Assembly (NCBI GenBank): GCA_037141255.1
Contig: JBAXCX010000034.1
Span: 1 to 23,991 of the forward strand
Reading direction: 5' to 3'
Source of the DNA: IMCC26207 sp037141255
GTDB lineage: Bacteria > Actinomycetota > Acidimicrobiia > Acidimicrobiales > Microtrichaceae
DNA length: 23,991 nucleotides
This document shows, in pieces, positions 15,167-23,961 of this stretch. The notes below the pieces were generated by a model. The model had not been told where the DNA came from, made no database searches, and saw only the letters and a list, made by a program, of their open reading frames with translations. The position numbers were made by a program, and so were the translations under genes. Each line of letters opens with the position of its first letter. Within the stretch, counting starts at the first letter, position 1.

Positions 15167-16828
15167 GTGCTCTCGCTGATTGATCGAATTGAAGCAACCG
15201 CCGAACGTGATTATGGGCTCGTTACCTTTGTCTCGGGAGATGACCATCAGACAATTCGCTGGTCTCAACTCCATACCGAGGCCCGAGTAGTTGCCGCTGC
15301 ATTACAAGCTCGGGGGGTTCAACCCGGAGACCATGTTGCAGTCCTCGGCCCAACCACGCGACAGCTGATCACGACAATTCAAGCAATCTGGCTTACTGGT
15401 GCTGCGCTTGTCACCATGCCACTGCCCATGCGGATGGGTGCGCTTGAGCAATTCGTCGCTCAGACCCGAGTCAGGATCCATCGCTCCGATACCAAAATTC
15501 TGGTCATCGATTCAGATCTTGCAGGCTTTATTGAGCGTGAAGAGGGCGATCCACCCTTTGTCACCCTTGATGAACTCTTTGCGAACCAAGGCGTGACCGA
15601 GGCTGGCTATCGGCGGCCAAAGAGCAACGAGGATTCCCTCGCTGTGTTGCAGTTCACCTCTGGGTCCACATCAGAACCAAAGGGCGTGATGCTGTCGCAT
15701 CAAGCCATCTGCAACAACCTTGACGGAGCCTGGAAGGCTGCTGCAATCACTCAGGATGAGGTGATTGTCTCTTGGTTGCCGCTGTATCACGATATGGGTC
15801 TAGTCGGCCTGCTGACTATCCCAATGACCATTGGATGCACGCTGGTTCAAGGTGCACCCCAGGACTTTCTGGCCCGTCCATTGCGTTGGATGCAGTGGAT
15901 TTCTCAGTACGGCGGGACGGGTACGGCCGGGCCAAACTTCTCGTACTCGCTTGCAGCTCGAGCGATGCGTCGCACTGAAGAAGATCTTGATCTATCGCAT
16001 ATGCGAGTCTGGCTTAACGGGGCCGAGCCGGTTGACCCCGAAACCTTTCGCAGTTTCTTTGCTGCCGGTGAGAAGTTCAGGCTGTCACCCAAAGGGGCTT
16101 TCCCCGCATTCGGTATGGCCGAGGTCTGCATTGCAGGTTGCTTCCCCGAGCCGATGGCTGGGCTACTCACAGATTGGGTAGACAAGTCGGCACTCGAAAG
16201 TCGGCACCTAGCAATTCCAGTAGAGCCAGGGGTAGACGGTGCGACAGAGTTTGTCCTGCTCGGCAAGGCAGTTCCGGGACTCGACATTGCAATTGTCGAT
16301 TGTGCGACGGGTGAAATCTGCGGGGACCGCCAAGTTGGTGAACTCAAGATCACTGGTAATTCCCTCACCTCGGGCTACTACGAACAGCCGATAGAGACCG
16401 AGGAACTCATCATTGACGGGTGGCTTCACACGGGCGACTTGGCGTACACGGTCGAGGGTTCGCTCGTGGTGTGTGGACGCATCAAAGACGTGATCATTGT
16501 TGGTGGTCGCAACGTATTCCCCCAAGATATCGAGAAGGTGGCGGGCGAGGTAGAGGGTGCGCGTACTGGCAATGTGATTGCATTCGGCATCGAAGGCCGC
16601 CAAGGTGCTCAAAACATCATTGTGGTAGCCGAGGCTCGAGCGGCAGACCTTGCAGAAGTGGCGCGAGCAATTCAGTCCGTGGTGACTGATTCAGTTGGAA
16701 TTCCGCCCAAGCAGGTCATTCTGGTGGAACCAGGAACAGTGCCGAAAACCTCTTCCGGCAAGCTTCAGCGATCGGCATGCAGACAGCAGTTCATCGAGGG
16801 CACCCTGGCCGTGATCGACCTGAGCTAA
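15167..16828 (+). CDS. Fatty acyl-AMP ligase (FAAL-like AMP-forming enzyme)
   Basis: A 553-residue ANL-superfamily enzyme. It should activate a fatty acid as acyl-AMP. The P-loop is FTSGSTSEPKGVM (163-175), the A5-type motif AFPAFGMAEV (311-320), HTGD is at 421-424, and the C-terminal Lys is K532 in PKTSSGKLQR. WLPLYHDMGLVG (203-214) is the hallmark of the FAAL/FadD32-like branch, whose members pass acyl groups to carrier proteins rather than CoA. No acyl carrier or polyketide synthase gene is next to it. The GTG start (15167) has GAGGAG 12 bases upstream, a long spacing. It is followed by a tandem repeat and the transporter operon. Confidence 0.85.
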   Translation: MLSLIDRIEATAERDYGLVTFVSGDDHQTIRWSQLHTEARVVAAALQARGVQPGDHVAVLGPTTRQLITTIQAIWLTGAALVTMPLPMRMGALEQFVAQTRVRIHRSDTKILVIDSDLAGFIEREEGDPPFVTLDELFANQGVTEAGYRRPKSNEDSLAVLQFTSGSTSEPKGVMLSHQAICNNLDGAWKAAAITQDEVIVSWLPLYHDMGLVGLLTIPMTIGCTLVQGAPQDFLARPLRWMQWISQYGGTGTAGPNFSYSLAARAMRRTEEDLDLSHMRVWLNGAEPVDPETFRSFFAAGEKFRLSPKGAFPAFGMAEVCIAGCFPEPMAGLLTDWVDKSALESRHLAIPVEPGVDGATEFVLLGKAVPGLDIAIVDCATGEICGDRQVGELKITGNSLTSGYYEQPIETEELIIDGWLHTGDLAYTVEGSLVVCGRIKDVIIVGGRNVFPQDIEKVAGEVEGARTGNVIAFGIEGRQGAQNIIVVAEARAADLAEVARAIQSVVTDSVGIPPKQVILVEPGTVPKTSSGKLQRSACRQQFIEGTLAVIDLS

Positions 16829-16830
16829 GA

Positions 16831-16900
16831 GTGCTCAACCTGGGATAGCCGTGCTCAACCTGGGATAGCCGTGCTCAACCTGGGATAGCCGTGCTCAACC
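16831..16900 (+). repeat. 20-bp tandem direct repeat, 3.5 copies
   Basis: The unit GTGCTCAACCTGGGATAGCC occurs three times without a mismatch (16831-16850, 16851-16870, 16871-16890), followed by a half copy GTGCTCAACC (16891-16900). It starts two bases after the acyl-AMP ligase stop and ends 92 bases before the permease start. The unit is not a multiple of three and lies outside coding sequence. A 20-bp period places the copies on nearly the same DNA face, as expected of multiple regulator sites. It could equally be a recent slippage expansion. Confidence 0.9.
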
Positions 16901-16992
16901 ATAAAGTTCCCAACGGGACCCACTTGTAGACCAGTTCGGGCGACATGCTTGGATAGAGTCGGTTACTGCTACGGGGGAGGGGTGCGACGGAC

Positions 16993-19149
16993 GTGGGTTG
17001 GTTGGCAGACAACAACAACACAGCAAAGACCAACCTGCTGTTATTTCTTCCCGCCGTCGGGATTCTTGTCGCACAGTTCCTCATCTTTCCCATGCCCTCC
17101 GGTGCGCTACTTTCTGGCGTGATCCTTGGCCTGCTTGGCGCACTTGGTGCCCTAGGTCTTGCATTGGTTTGGCGAGCAAACCGAATCGTAAACTTTGCTC
17201 AAGGAGACCTCGGTGGCTTGCCCGCCACCTTTGCTGTCTTGCTGGTGACCTTGGCGGGCCTCCCGTGGTTACTGAGCATCACGATTGGGTTTGCCTCGGC
17301 TCTGCTTCTTGGTCTCATCGTGGATGTCCTAGTTATCCGCAGGTTCTTTAGTTCACCGCGACTGCAGTTGACAGTGGCCACATTGGGGTTGGCGCAAGTG
17401 CTTGCGTTTTGCGCACTGTTGCTGCCCAAGTTGTGGGATGCAGGGCCGGCGGTGCGCACGATGCCACCACCTATTGAATTCACCTTCAATACGGGAGGCG
17501 TGGTCTTTGACGGGAGCGATCTGCTCGCTTTGATAGTGGCACCGCTACTGCTCATTGCAGTAGCGCTCTTTCTCAAACTCACTGATACCGGAGTTGCTGT
17601 TCGTGCCTCGGCAGAGCGTTCCGAACGCGCAGCCACGCTCGGAATTCCCGTCCGCCGCCTCGAAGCTCAAATCTGGGTGCTGGCTACTGGACTTGCGTAT
17701 ATCTCGATGGTCCTCACAGCAGGGGTGAGCAGCCTGCCATTCGGCGTAGGACTGGGACTTTCGGTGGTGCTTCGGGCTTTAACTGCGCTCATCGTCGGCC
17801 GAATGACACACCTTGTGGCAATTGCGGCTACTGCGGTCTCACTTGGTGTGCTCGAGACTGGCGTTCGATGGAATACCGGGGACTCCTACTTGATGTCCCC
17901 GATTCTTGCGGGGCTCATCATCGTCTCGCTGCTGTTGCAGCGTCGAGGTTCGCGCCGTTCAGATTCCGAGGATGCATCCTCTTGGGATTCGCTCGGCGAG
18001 GTCCGCCCGATCCCGTTAGCGATTTCCAAATTGCGAGAGGTGCGACTCGGTCGTCTCGGAGTAGGCATCGCCGTAGTCTCAACAGTGATTGGGTTGCCGC
18101 TACTGCTTGGTACGAACGGCCAATTCAAAGCTGGAGTCATTGTGATCTTCGCGATGATTGGGCTGTCCGTGGTGGTGCTCACCGGTTGGGCGGGGCAAGT
18201 CTCACTCGGGCAAATGGCATTTGTTGGGGTTGGGGCTTCTGTCGGAGCTTGGGCCACCGTTGAACAGGGCTGGGAACCACTCACCTCGATGGTGGTTGCT
18301 GGGGTGATCGGCGCCTTGGTGGCAGTGCTGGTTGGGCTACCTGCGCTTCGCCTTCGCGGCCTGTATCTGGCTGTCACTACGTTGGCTATTTCGGTAGCTG
18401 CCTCGGAATGGATCTTCTCAAACCGCGCCGTTGATTGGATTCCCGAAGGCCGATTTACTCGCCCAGAGCTGCTCTATCGGATCAGCCTAGATAGCCCACT
18501 ACGGCTCTACTACTTTGCCCTGACCATCTTGGTTCTCATGGGCTTGGTGCTGCGAAGGTTGCGTCGAACGCGAACAGGGCGAGTACTCGTAGCACTCAGA
18601 GATAACGAGTCAGGAGTAGCGGCATTCGGGGTGAATACCACCCGTGTAAAGCTGTCGGCCTTTGCAGTATCTGGGTGTATGGCCTCCATAGCTGGAGTAG
18701 TCCTGGTGATTCACCAAGCAGCATTTCGCGAGCAGACCTACGGCGCAGAGGAAAGCCTGTTGGTATTTTCGGCCACTGTGGTTGGCGGCCTTGGTTCGCT
18801 GCTAGGAGCCGTACTGGGATCGGTGTTTCAACGAGGGTCGCAATGGCTCTTGCCGGCGCCTTGGTCAGTGCTGGCCACTGGAGTGGGTGTCTTGGTGGTG
18901 TTGCTCTCGGTACCCGATGGCTTAGGTGGCCTGGTGTTTAGAGTCCGAGACCGGGCGCTTTCATTTGCCGCTCGCAGAAACGGCTTACATGAATTGAACT
19001 TCAACCGTGACACTGACTCTGACTTGCAGCTAGAGGATCCACCTGCTGCAGCTTCGCCGGACCAGACAGACACAGACACAGGCAGAGATACTGACACCGA
19101 TACTGATACCGATACTGATACCGACACAGACGTTGGGGTGGTGTCATGA
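16993..19149 (+). CDS. Fused LivH-LivM branched-chain-amino-acid-type ABC permease
   Basis: A 718-residue membrane protein that joins two permeases that are normally separate. Residues about 14-315 are LivH-like: RIVNFAQGDLGGL (64-76) and the cytoplasmic-loop motif TGVAVRASAERSERAATLGI (199-218). A charged linker (316-355) follows. Residues about 356-650 are LivM-like: LTGWAGQVSLGQMAF (396-410) and GRVLVALRDNESGVAAFGVN (529-548). Each half has about eight hydrophobic segments. The C-terminal cytoplasmic tail ends in an Asp-Thr repeat (about 692-713). The GTG start has GGGGGAGGGG (16973-16982) ten bases upstream. It overlaps the next gene by ATGA. In the importer the two halves would form the membrane pore. 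Confidence 0.88.
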   Translation: MGWLADNNNTAKTNLLLFLPAVGILVAQFLIFPMPSGALLSGVILGLLGALGALGLALVWRANRIVNFAQGDLGGLPATFAVLLVTLAGLPWLLSITIGFASALLLGLIVDVLVIRRFFSSPRLQLTVATLGLAQVLAFCALLLPKLWDAGPAVRTMPPPIEFTFNTGGVVFDGSDLLALIVAPLLLIAVALFLKLTDTGVAVRASAERSERAATLGIPVRRLEAQIWVLATGLAYISMVLTAGVSSLPFGVGLGLSVVLRALTALIVGRMTHLVAIAATAVSLGVLETGVRWNTGDSYLMSPILAGLIIVSLLLQRRGSRRSDSEDASSWDSLGEVRPIPLAISKLREVRLGRLGVGIAVVSTVIGLPLLLGTNGQFKAGVIVIFAMIGLSVVVLTGWAGQVSLGQMAFVGVGASVGAWATVEQGWEPLTSMVVAGVIGALVAVLVGLPALRLRGLYLAVTTLAISVAASEWIFSNRAVDWIPEGRFTRPELLYRISLDSPLRLYYFALTILVLMGLVLRRLRRTRTGRVLVALRDNESGVAAFGVNTTRVKLSAFAVSGCMASIAGVVLVIHQAAFREQTYGAEESLLVFSATVVGGLGSLLGAVLGSVFQRGSQWLLPAPWSVLATGVGVLVVLLSVPDGLGGLVFRVRDRALSFAARRNGLHELNFNRDTDSDLQLEDPPAAASPDQTDTDTGRDTDTDTDTDTDTDTDVGVVS
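19065..19133 (+). repeat. Low-complexity GATAC(T/C)/GACACA repeat encoding an Asp-Thr tail
   Basis: Tandem six-base units (GATACT, GATACC, GACACA, with a GGCAGA interruption at 19081-19086) encode alternating Asp and Thr at the end of the permease. The tract ends 13 bases before the start of the next gene. Alternating codons GAT/GAC and ACT/ACC/ACA show drift, so it is not a pure recent expansion. Length change in six-base steps would keep the frame. Confidence 0.85.
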
Positions 19150-22100
19150 CAGACACCAAATCAACAACCGAGCGGATCACCTGGACTGATCTGAGTGAGT
19201 CGTCTCGCGGCGTATTCAATCCGGGTCACTGGTTGCAAGTCATGCGCGCTCCGGCCGCATCACTCAAACAACTTGTTGGCACGGGGCCAGTCTTTCCGCT
19301 GTTAATTCTTTTTGGGTTGAATGCCGCCGATGAACTCGACCGCACGGCATTTGGAATCCTGTTGCCGAATGTTCGGGACGCGTTCGGCATGTCGAACACA
19401 GGAATCCTCTCGCTGGTAGGACTAACTGCTCTGGGTGCGCTGCTGATGCAGATGCCGATTGCGATCGCTGCCGATCGTGGGAATCGTGTGGTCATTGCTC
19501 TGGTTGGCGCCGTGGTTTGGGCGGTGTTCTCGGTCATGACTGGTGCGTCTACTGCAATCTGGATGCTCATCGTTGCTCGCACTGGATCAGGAATTGGGCG
19601 GGCGGTGGTCGATCCCACGCACAATGCCTTGCTCTCGGATTATTACCCGGTGGATCGCAGACCCGGTGTCTTCTCCTTCCATCGTGCCGCCAATGTTTTG
19701 GGGCAGTTCATCGGCCCGATTTTGGCTGGTGTTCTAGCGGCTGCGTTCACCTGGCGAACACCCTTTTATGTGTTCGCGATTCCTACCCTGATTTTGGTCG
19801 TGCTGGGAACAAGGATGAAGGAGCCCATTCGGGGTGCTCAGGAGCGACGAGCCTCTGGTGCTTCGGAAGAGGTCATTCAGACTGAGGAGGCCGCCCCGAG
19901 TTTTGCAGAGGCTTGGCGCCTGCTGTGGAAGATCGATGTGCTGCGACGTATCTGGTACGCCGTGCCATTTCTGTCCGTTGCGATTATCGGGTTCGTCTCG
20001 CTTGCGAGCTTGATGTACGAAGAGGTCTACAACGTGGACACCCTGCATCGCGGCTACCTTGCCGCTTGCGTTGAGCCCTTCCAGTTTTTGGGATTGGCCG
20101 TTGGTGCAAAGTTGGGCACCCGACTATTCCTGCGTGACCCAGCGCTGATCTTTAAGTTTCTGCGCGGAATTGCCTTTACCTCTGCAGTTCTTGTGGCATG
20201 TTTCGCTCTGGCACCCACGCTCTGGTTGTCGATTCTGGCCAATATTTTGTTGACCTCTGTACTGGCGATTTTGATTCCCGGGCTGTTCTCGACCCTGTCC
20301 CTGGCCATCCCCGCTCGGGCGCGATCGGTCGGGTTCTCGGTTGCATCTTGGTGGGCAATTCCTGGCCTGCTAATTCTTCCACTGATCGGTTGGGTCAGCG
20401 ATCACGTGGGGTTCCGCATAGGCATGCTGGTCCTGTCGCCAATCTTGTTAATTGGTGGGTTGATGATCGCCTCGGGTGCTCAGGTTGTGCGCCGCGATAT
20501 CAACGACGTGTGGGCTGCTTCGGCGGCACGCTCCAAAGCCATGTTGGATAGGGCTGAGGGCCGCTCCAAGTTGCTCATCGTGCATGACTTGAACGTCTCA
20601 TATGCGCAGTTGCAGGTCTTGTTCGACATCAACATTGAAGTCGATGAGGGTGAGATTGTTGCCCTGCTCGGCACGAATGGTGCTGGCAAATCGACGTTGT
20701 TGCGAGCAATTTCTGGTGTCACCGAAGCCAACTTTGGGGCTGTGATCTTTGATGGCCGGGACATCACCCATGCTCCGCCAAACGAGATCGCCGAGTTTGG
20801 AATTGCTCAGGTCCCCGGAGGGGCAGGCATTTTTGGCTCGATGACCGTGCGGGAAAACCTGCGTGCTGCGGGTTGGATGATTCGCAAGGATCGCCACAAG
20901 CACCAAGAGCGAGTGGCGGAGGTACTCGAGACCTTCCCAATTCTGGCCGAACGGATCGATGAGCCCGCTGCAGATCTGTCGGGCGGACAACAGCAGATGT
21001 TGGCCCTCGGCATGGCACTGTTGTCTCAACCAAGGCTGCTGCTCATTGATGAGCTCAGCCTGGGCCTTGCGCCAGCCGTGGTGTCGCAGCTCTGTACTCT
21101 GGTGCGTCGCATTGCTGCCGCTGGGACGACGGTGATTCTGGTCGAGCAGTCGCTCAACGTTGCACTGAGTATGGCAAGCACGGCCTACTTCATGGAGCGA
21201 GGCAGAATCCGCTTTTCTGGACCGGCGCATGAACTCGCCAACCGTCCAGACTTGTTGAGGGCCGTGTTCCTAGCGCAGAAGGATTCACCCCCGGCAGCCT
21301 CACCCGCCGCAGCCTCGATTGAGCCAGCATTGAACGAGCCAGCATTGAGTGAGGGAGCGGCCCAAGTTGCGCCTGCAGCTACAGCTTCCCCGGCTTTGCA
21401 ACTTGTTGGAGTCACTCGTCGCTTTGGCGGAAATGCAGCTGTAGAAGATGTGTCGCTGAGTGTTGCACCCGGCGAGATAGTTGGCTTGATTGGCCAAAAC
21501 GGTGCAGGCAAGACCACCTTGTTTGATCTGATCTGTGGGTATCAGCCGCTCAACGCTGGACGAATCTTCATTGATGGCGTTGACGTTGCATCCTCGCCAC
21601 CATTCCGACGGGCACAAGGTGGCCTTGGGCGAACCTTCCAAGGTGGGCGACTCTTTCCCGGACTCACCGTGAGCGAGTCAGTTGCAGTTGCGCTGGAACG
21701 TTCACTCGATGTTCGTGACCCGCTCAACGCAGCGTTGTCGCTGCCTGCCTCGGTAGAGAGTGAGTATCGAACTGATCGACGAGTTGCAGCGTTGTTAGAA
21801 CTGTTTGGATTATCGGCCTATGCCCAGAGCTTTACGAGAGAACTGTCCACGGGTACACGCCGGATAGTTGAGTTTGCATGCGCAGTGGCACACCAACCCT
21901 CGGTCCTGTTGCTCGATGAGCCAGCGGCCGGAGTAGCCCAGCGAGAAGTTGAGCAACTTGGTTTCCTGCTCCTAAAAATCCGAGCCGAGCTAGGCTGCGC
22001 GTTGGTTGTGATTGAGCATGACATGCCGTTGCTGAGTTCGATTTCTGACCGATTGATTGCACTAGAGCTTGGATCCTGTATTGCAGAGGGGGCTCCCGAT

Positions 22101-22193
22101 CAGGTCTTGACGAACGAGCGAGTGATTTCTTCGTATTTGGGTGATGACCGTGCTGCGGTCGCCCGATCTGGCACAGCAGGGGATGCACCATGA
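19146..22193 (+). CDS. MFS transporter fused to LivF-like and LivG-like ABC ATPases
   Basis: A continuous 1015-residue reading frame with three parts. Residues about 48-448 are a major facilitator superfamily transporter of about 12 helices, with a motif-A-like ADRGNR (109-114). Residues about 475-705 are a LivF-like ATPase: Walker A GTNGAGKST (509-517), signature LSGGQQQ (611-617), Walker B LLLIDE (631-636), and Gln in place of the switch His (VEQ, as in LivF). An Ala/Pro/Ser/Glu linker (712-748) follows. Residues about 750-1000 are a LivG-like ATPase: GQNGAGKTT (783-791), signature variant LSTGTRR (900-906), LLLDEP (921-926), switch His H958. ATGA overlaps on both sides tie it to the permease and binding protein. 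What the MFS part carries is unknown. Confidence 0.88.
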   Translation: MTDTKSTTERITWTDLSESSRGVFNPGHWLQVMRAPAASLKQLVGTGPVFPLLILFGLNAADELDRTAFGILLPNVRDAFGMSNTGILSLVGLTALGALLMQMPIAIAADRGNRVVIALVGAVVWAVFSVMTGASTAIWMLIVARTGSGIGRAVVDPTHNALLSDYYPVDRRPGVFSFHRAANVLGQFIGPILAGVLAAAFTWRTPFYVFAIPTLILVVLGTRMKEPIRGAQERRASGASEEVIQTEEAAPSFAEAWRLLWKIDVLRRIWYAVPFLSVAIIGFVSLASLMYEEVYNVDTLHRGYLAACVEPFQFLGLAVGAKLGTRLFLRDPALIFKFLRGIAFTSAVLVACFALAPTLWLSILANILLTSVLAILIPGLFSTLSLAIPARARSVGFSVASWWAIPGLLILPLIGWVSDHVGFRIGMLVLSPILLIGGLMIASGAQVVRRDINDVWAASAARSKAMLDRAEGRSKLLIVHDLNVSYAQLQVLFDINIEVDEGEIVALLGTNGAGKSTLLRAISGVTEANFGAVIFDGRDITHAPPNEIAEFGIAQVPGGAGIFGSMTVRENLRAAGWMIRKDRHKHQERVAEVLETFPILAERIDEPAADLSGGQQQMLALGMALLSQPRLLLIDELSLGLAPAVVSQLCTLVRRIAAAGTTVILVEQSLNVALSMASTAYFMERGRIRFSGPAHELANRPDLLRAVFLAQKDSPPAASPAAASIEPALNEPALSEGAAQVAPAATASPALQLVGVTRRFGGNAAVEDVSLSVAPGEIVGLIGQNGAGKTTLFDLICGYQPLNAGRIFIDGVDVASSPPFRRAQGGLGRTFQGGRLFPGLTVSESVAVALERSLDVRDPLNAALSLPASVESEYRTDRRVAALLELFGLSAYAQSFTRELSTGTRRIVEFACAVAHQPSVLLLDEPAAGVAQREVEQLGFLLLKIRAELGCALVVIEHDMPLLSSISDRLIALELGSCIAEGAPDQVLTNERVISSYLGDDRAAVARSGTAGDAP

Positions 22194-23908
22194 AAGAAAT
22201 GAACGACACAGATGATCGCCATGCCAAGTCGGCTTTGGCTAAGTACGGGCCACTCGGGGCTGTCTGCTTCGTGGTGGTTGCGATCATCTTGGGGCTCGTA
22301 GTGACTTCGCCCAAGAATGGTTCCGAGACCACAGCCACAACAGTCAAGTCCTCTCAGGCTGGTGGGGAACTTCCCGAGGGGGTCCTGCCTTGGGCGGTTG
22401 CCAAGGCCCAGGGTAAGACCGAAGAGATCGACTGGGGTGCCCGCTGCGACACAACCAAAGGTGTCCTTGCTCTGCCTGTTGTCCCAGCGCCATCCTGCTA
22501 TGCCCCGTATGACGGCCCGAGCGGGGGAGTGAGTTCTACCGGAGTCACTGCTGACAGCATCAAGGTGGTGGTCTATCTGGCCCAAGAGAACGACCCGGTG
22601 CTCAGCTTTATTTATAGCCAGATCGGAAACACAGACACCCCTGACGGAACCTTCGAGACCTATGAGGGTTTCAATGAAATTCTTGGTACCTACTTTGAGA
22701 CCTATGACCGCAAGGTTGAACTAGTCCGCTACAGCGCAACTGGTGCGGCGAGTGACCCGGTTGCAGCAACAAGCGATGCAGAGACCATTGCCAGAGATAT
22801 TCAGCCGTTCGCAGTACTCGGTGGCCCGATTCTGACGGAGGCCTTTGCCGATACCCTCGCTGCGAACAAGGTGATGTGCATTTCATGCAGTCCCGGCCAA
22901 ACCAACGACTGGTATGTAGAGCGCGCTCCCTACGTTTGGGACGTTCAAAAGAACGTCAATCAAGGTTCGATCATGACTGCCGAGTATGTAGGCAAGCATC
23001 TCGCCGCTGGCAACGCAGAGTTCGGAGGCCCGGCAGTAAAGGATCAAAAGCGCAAGCTTGGCCTGATCTACCTATCGTCTTCTGAGTCCTCCGAGGTCAT
23101 TCGAAAAGAACTCGAAGCCACCCTAAAAGAGACCTACGGAGTGGAGTTTGCCGAGGTTGCGTCCTTCAAGTCTCCGGTTGGTATGGCGGGCGAGGCCCGT
23201 GAAATTTTGGCCCGTATGAAGGCCAGCGGCGTGACTACCGTCTTGTACAGCGGTGATCCGCTCGCTCCGCAGACGCTGACTCAGGTTGCAACCGAACAGG
23301 ATTATTTCCCCGAATGGGTCATCTCTGGTTCGGCCCTTGTCGACACCACAATCTTTGCTCGCACCTATGACCAAGCTCAGTGGGCACATGCCTTTGGACC
23401 CTCAAACCTGTTTGCACGGGTTTCGGCAAAGGTGGCCGGCGCCGCTTATTTGTACAACTGGTTCTACGGGGTGCCTGCCCCAGCAAGAACCTCTGCTCCG
23501 CTGATCTTGCCTAACTTGCAGTTCTTGTACGCAGTGCTGCAAGGCATCGGCACGGACCTCTCACCGCAGACCTTTGAAAAGACGGTCTTTGCAGCCGAGA
23601 TCATTCCGGGCACGGTGCTGAGCCCGCAGCTTTCATGGGGGAGTCGTGGCATCTGGCCCAGCGTGGATTATGCCGGTGTGGATGATCAGACCGAGGTGTG
23701 GTGGGATGCAACTGCAGAGGGCCTTGATGAGTCCGGAAAGCAGGGGACTGGCATGTGGGCCTATGTCGACGGGGGCGTTCGTTATCTTCCCGGTGAATGG
23801 CCGAAGTCCACAAAGAAACTCTTTGATCCCAAGAGTGCAGTGACTCTGTATACAGAGGCACCCGAGGGGATCACCATTCCCGATTACCAACCGTTGCCGC
23901 CGGCTTAG
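22190..23908 (+). CDS. LivJ-like substrate-binding protein with N-terminal membrane anchor
   Basis: A 572-residue type 1 periplasmic-binding-protein homologue, longer than the roughly 380-400 residues usual for LivJ. Residues about 20-39 are one hydrophobic helix (PLGAVCFVVVAIILGLVV) with no following lipobox Cys, so it is more likely a signal anchor than a lipoprotein signal. The binding core runs from about 120 (TGVTADSIKVVVYLAQ) to about 520. Cys230 and Cys233 (MCISCSPG) could form a disulfide. The ATG is within an ATGA overlap with the upstream gene and has AGGGG eight bases before it; a second ATG is three codons later. It should capture the substrate outside the membrane and hand it to the LivHM fusion. 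Confidence 0.8.
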   Translation: MKEMNDTDDRHAKSALAKYGPLGAVCFVVVAIILGLVVTSPKNGSETTATTVKSSQAGGELPEGVLPWAVAKAQGKTEEIDWGARCDTTKGVLALPVVPAPSCYAPYDGPSGGVSSTGVTADSIKVVVYLAQENDPVLSFIYSQIGNTDTPDGTFETYEGFNEILGTYFETYDRKVELVRYSATGAASDPVAATSDAETIARDIQPFAVLGGPILTEAFADTLAANKVMCISCSPGQTNDWYVERAPYVWDVQKNVNQGSIMTAEYVGKHLAAGNAEFGGPAVKDQKRKLGLIYLSSSESSEVIRKELEATLKETYGVEFAEVASFKSPVGMAGEAREILARMKASGVTTVLYSGDPLAPQTLTQVATEQDYFPEWVISGSALVDTTIFARTYDQAQWAHAFGPSNLFARVSAKVAGAAYLYNWFYGVPAPARTSAPLILPNLQFLYAVLQGIGTDLSPQTFEKTVFAAEIIPGTVLSPQLSWGSRGIWPSVDYAGVDDQTEVWWDATAEGLDESGKQGTGMWAYVDGGVRYLPGEWPKSTKKLFDPKSAVTLYTEAPEGITIPDYQPLPPA

Positions 23909-23961
23909 AAGGGACTTGTTCTTAACCAGTGATCGCAGATGGCGCTGTCTTGGTGTCCGCA

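Noticed and set aside
16831..16900. CRISPR array
   Set aside because: The 20-bp units are directly abutting with no spacers between them, and no cas genes are present.
18828..19127. Minus-strand frame beginning with a Val-Ser repeat
   Set aside because: It is simply the reverse reading of the Asp-Thr repeat tract of the permease tail.
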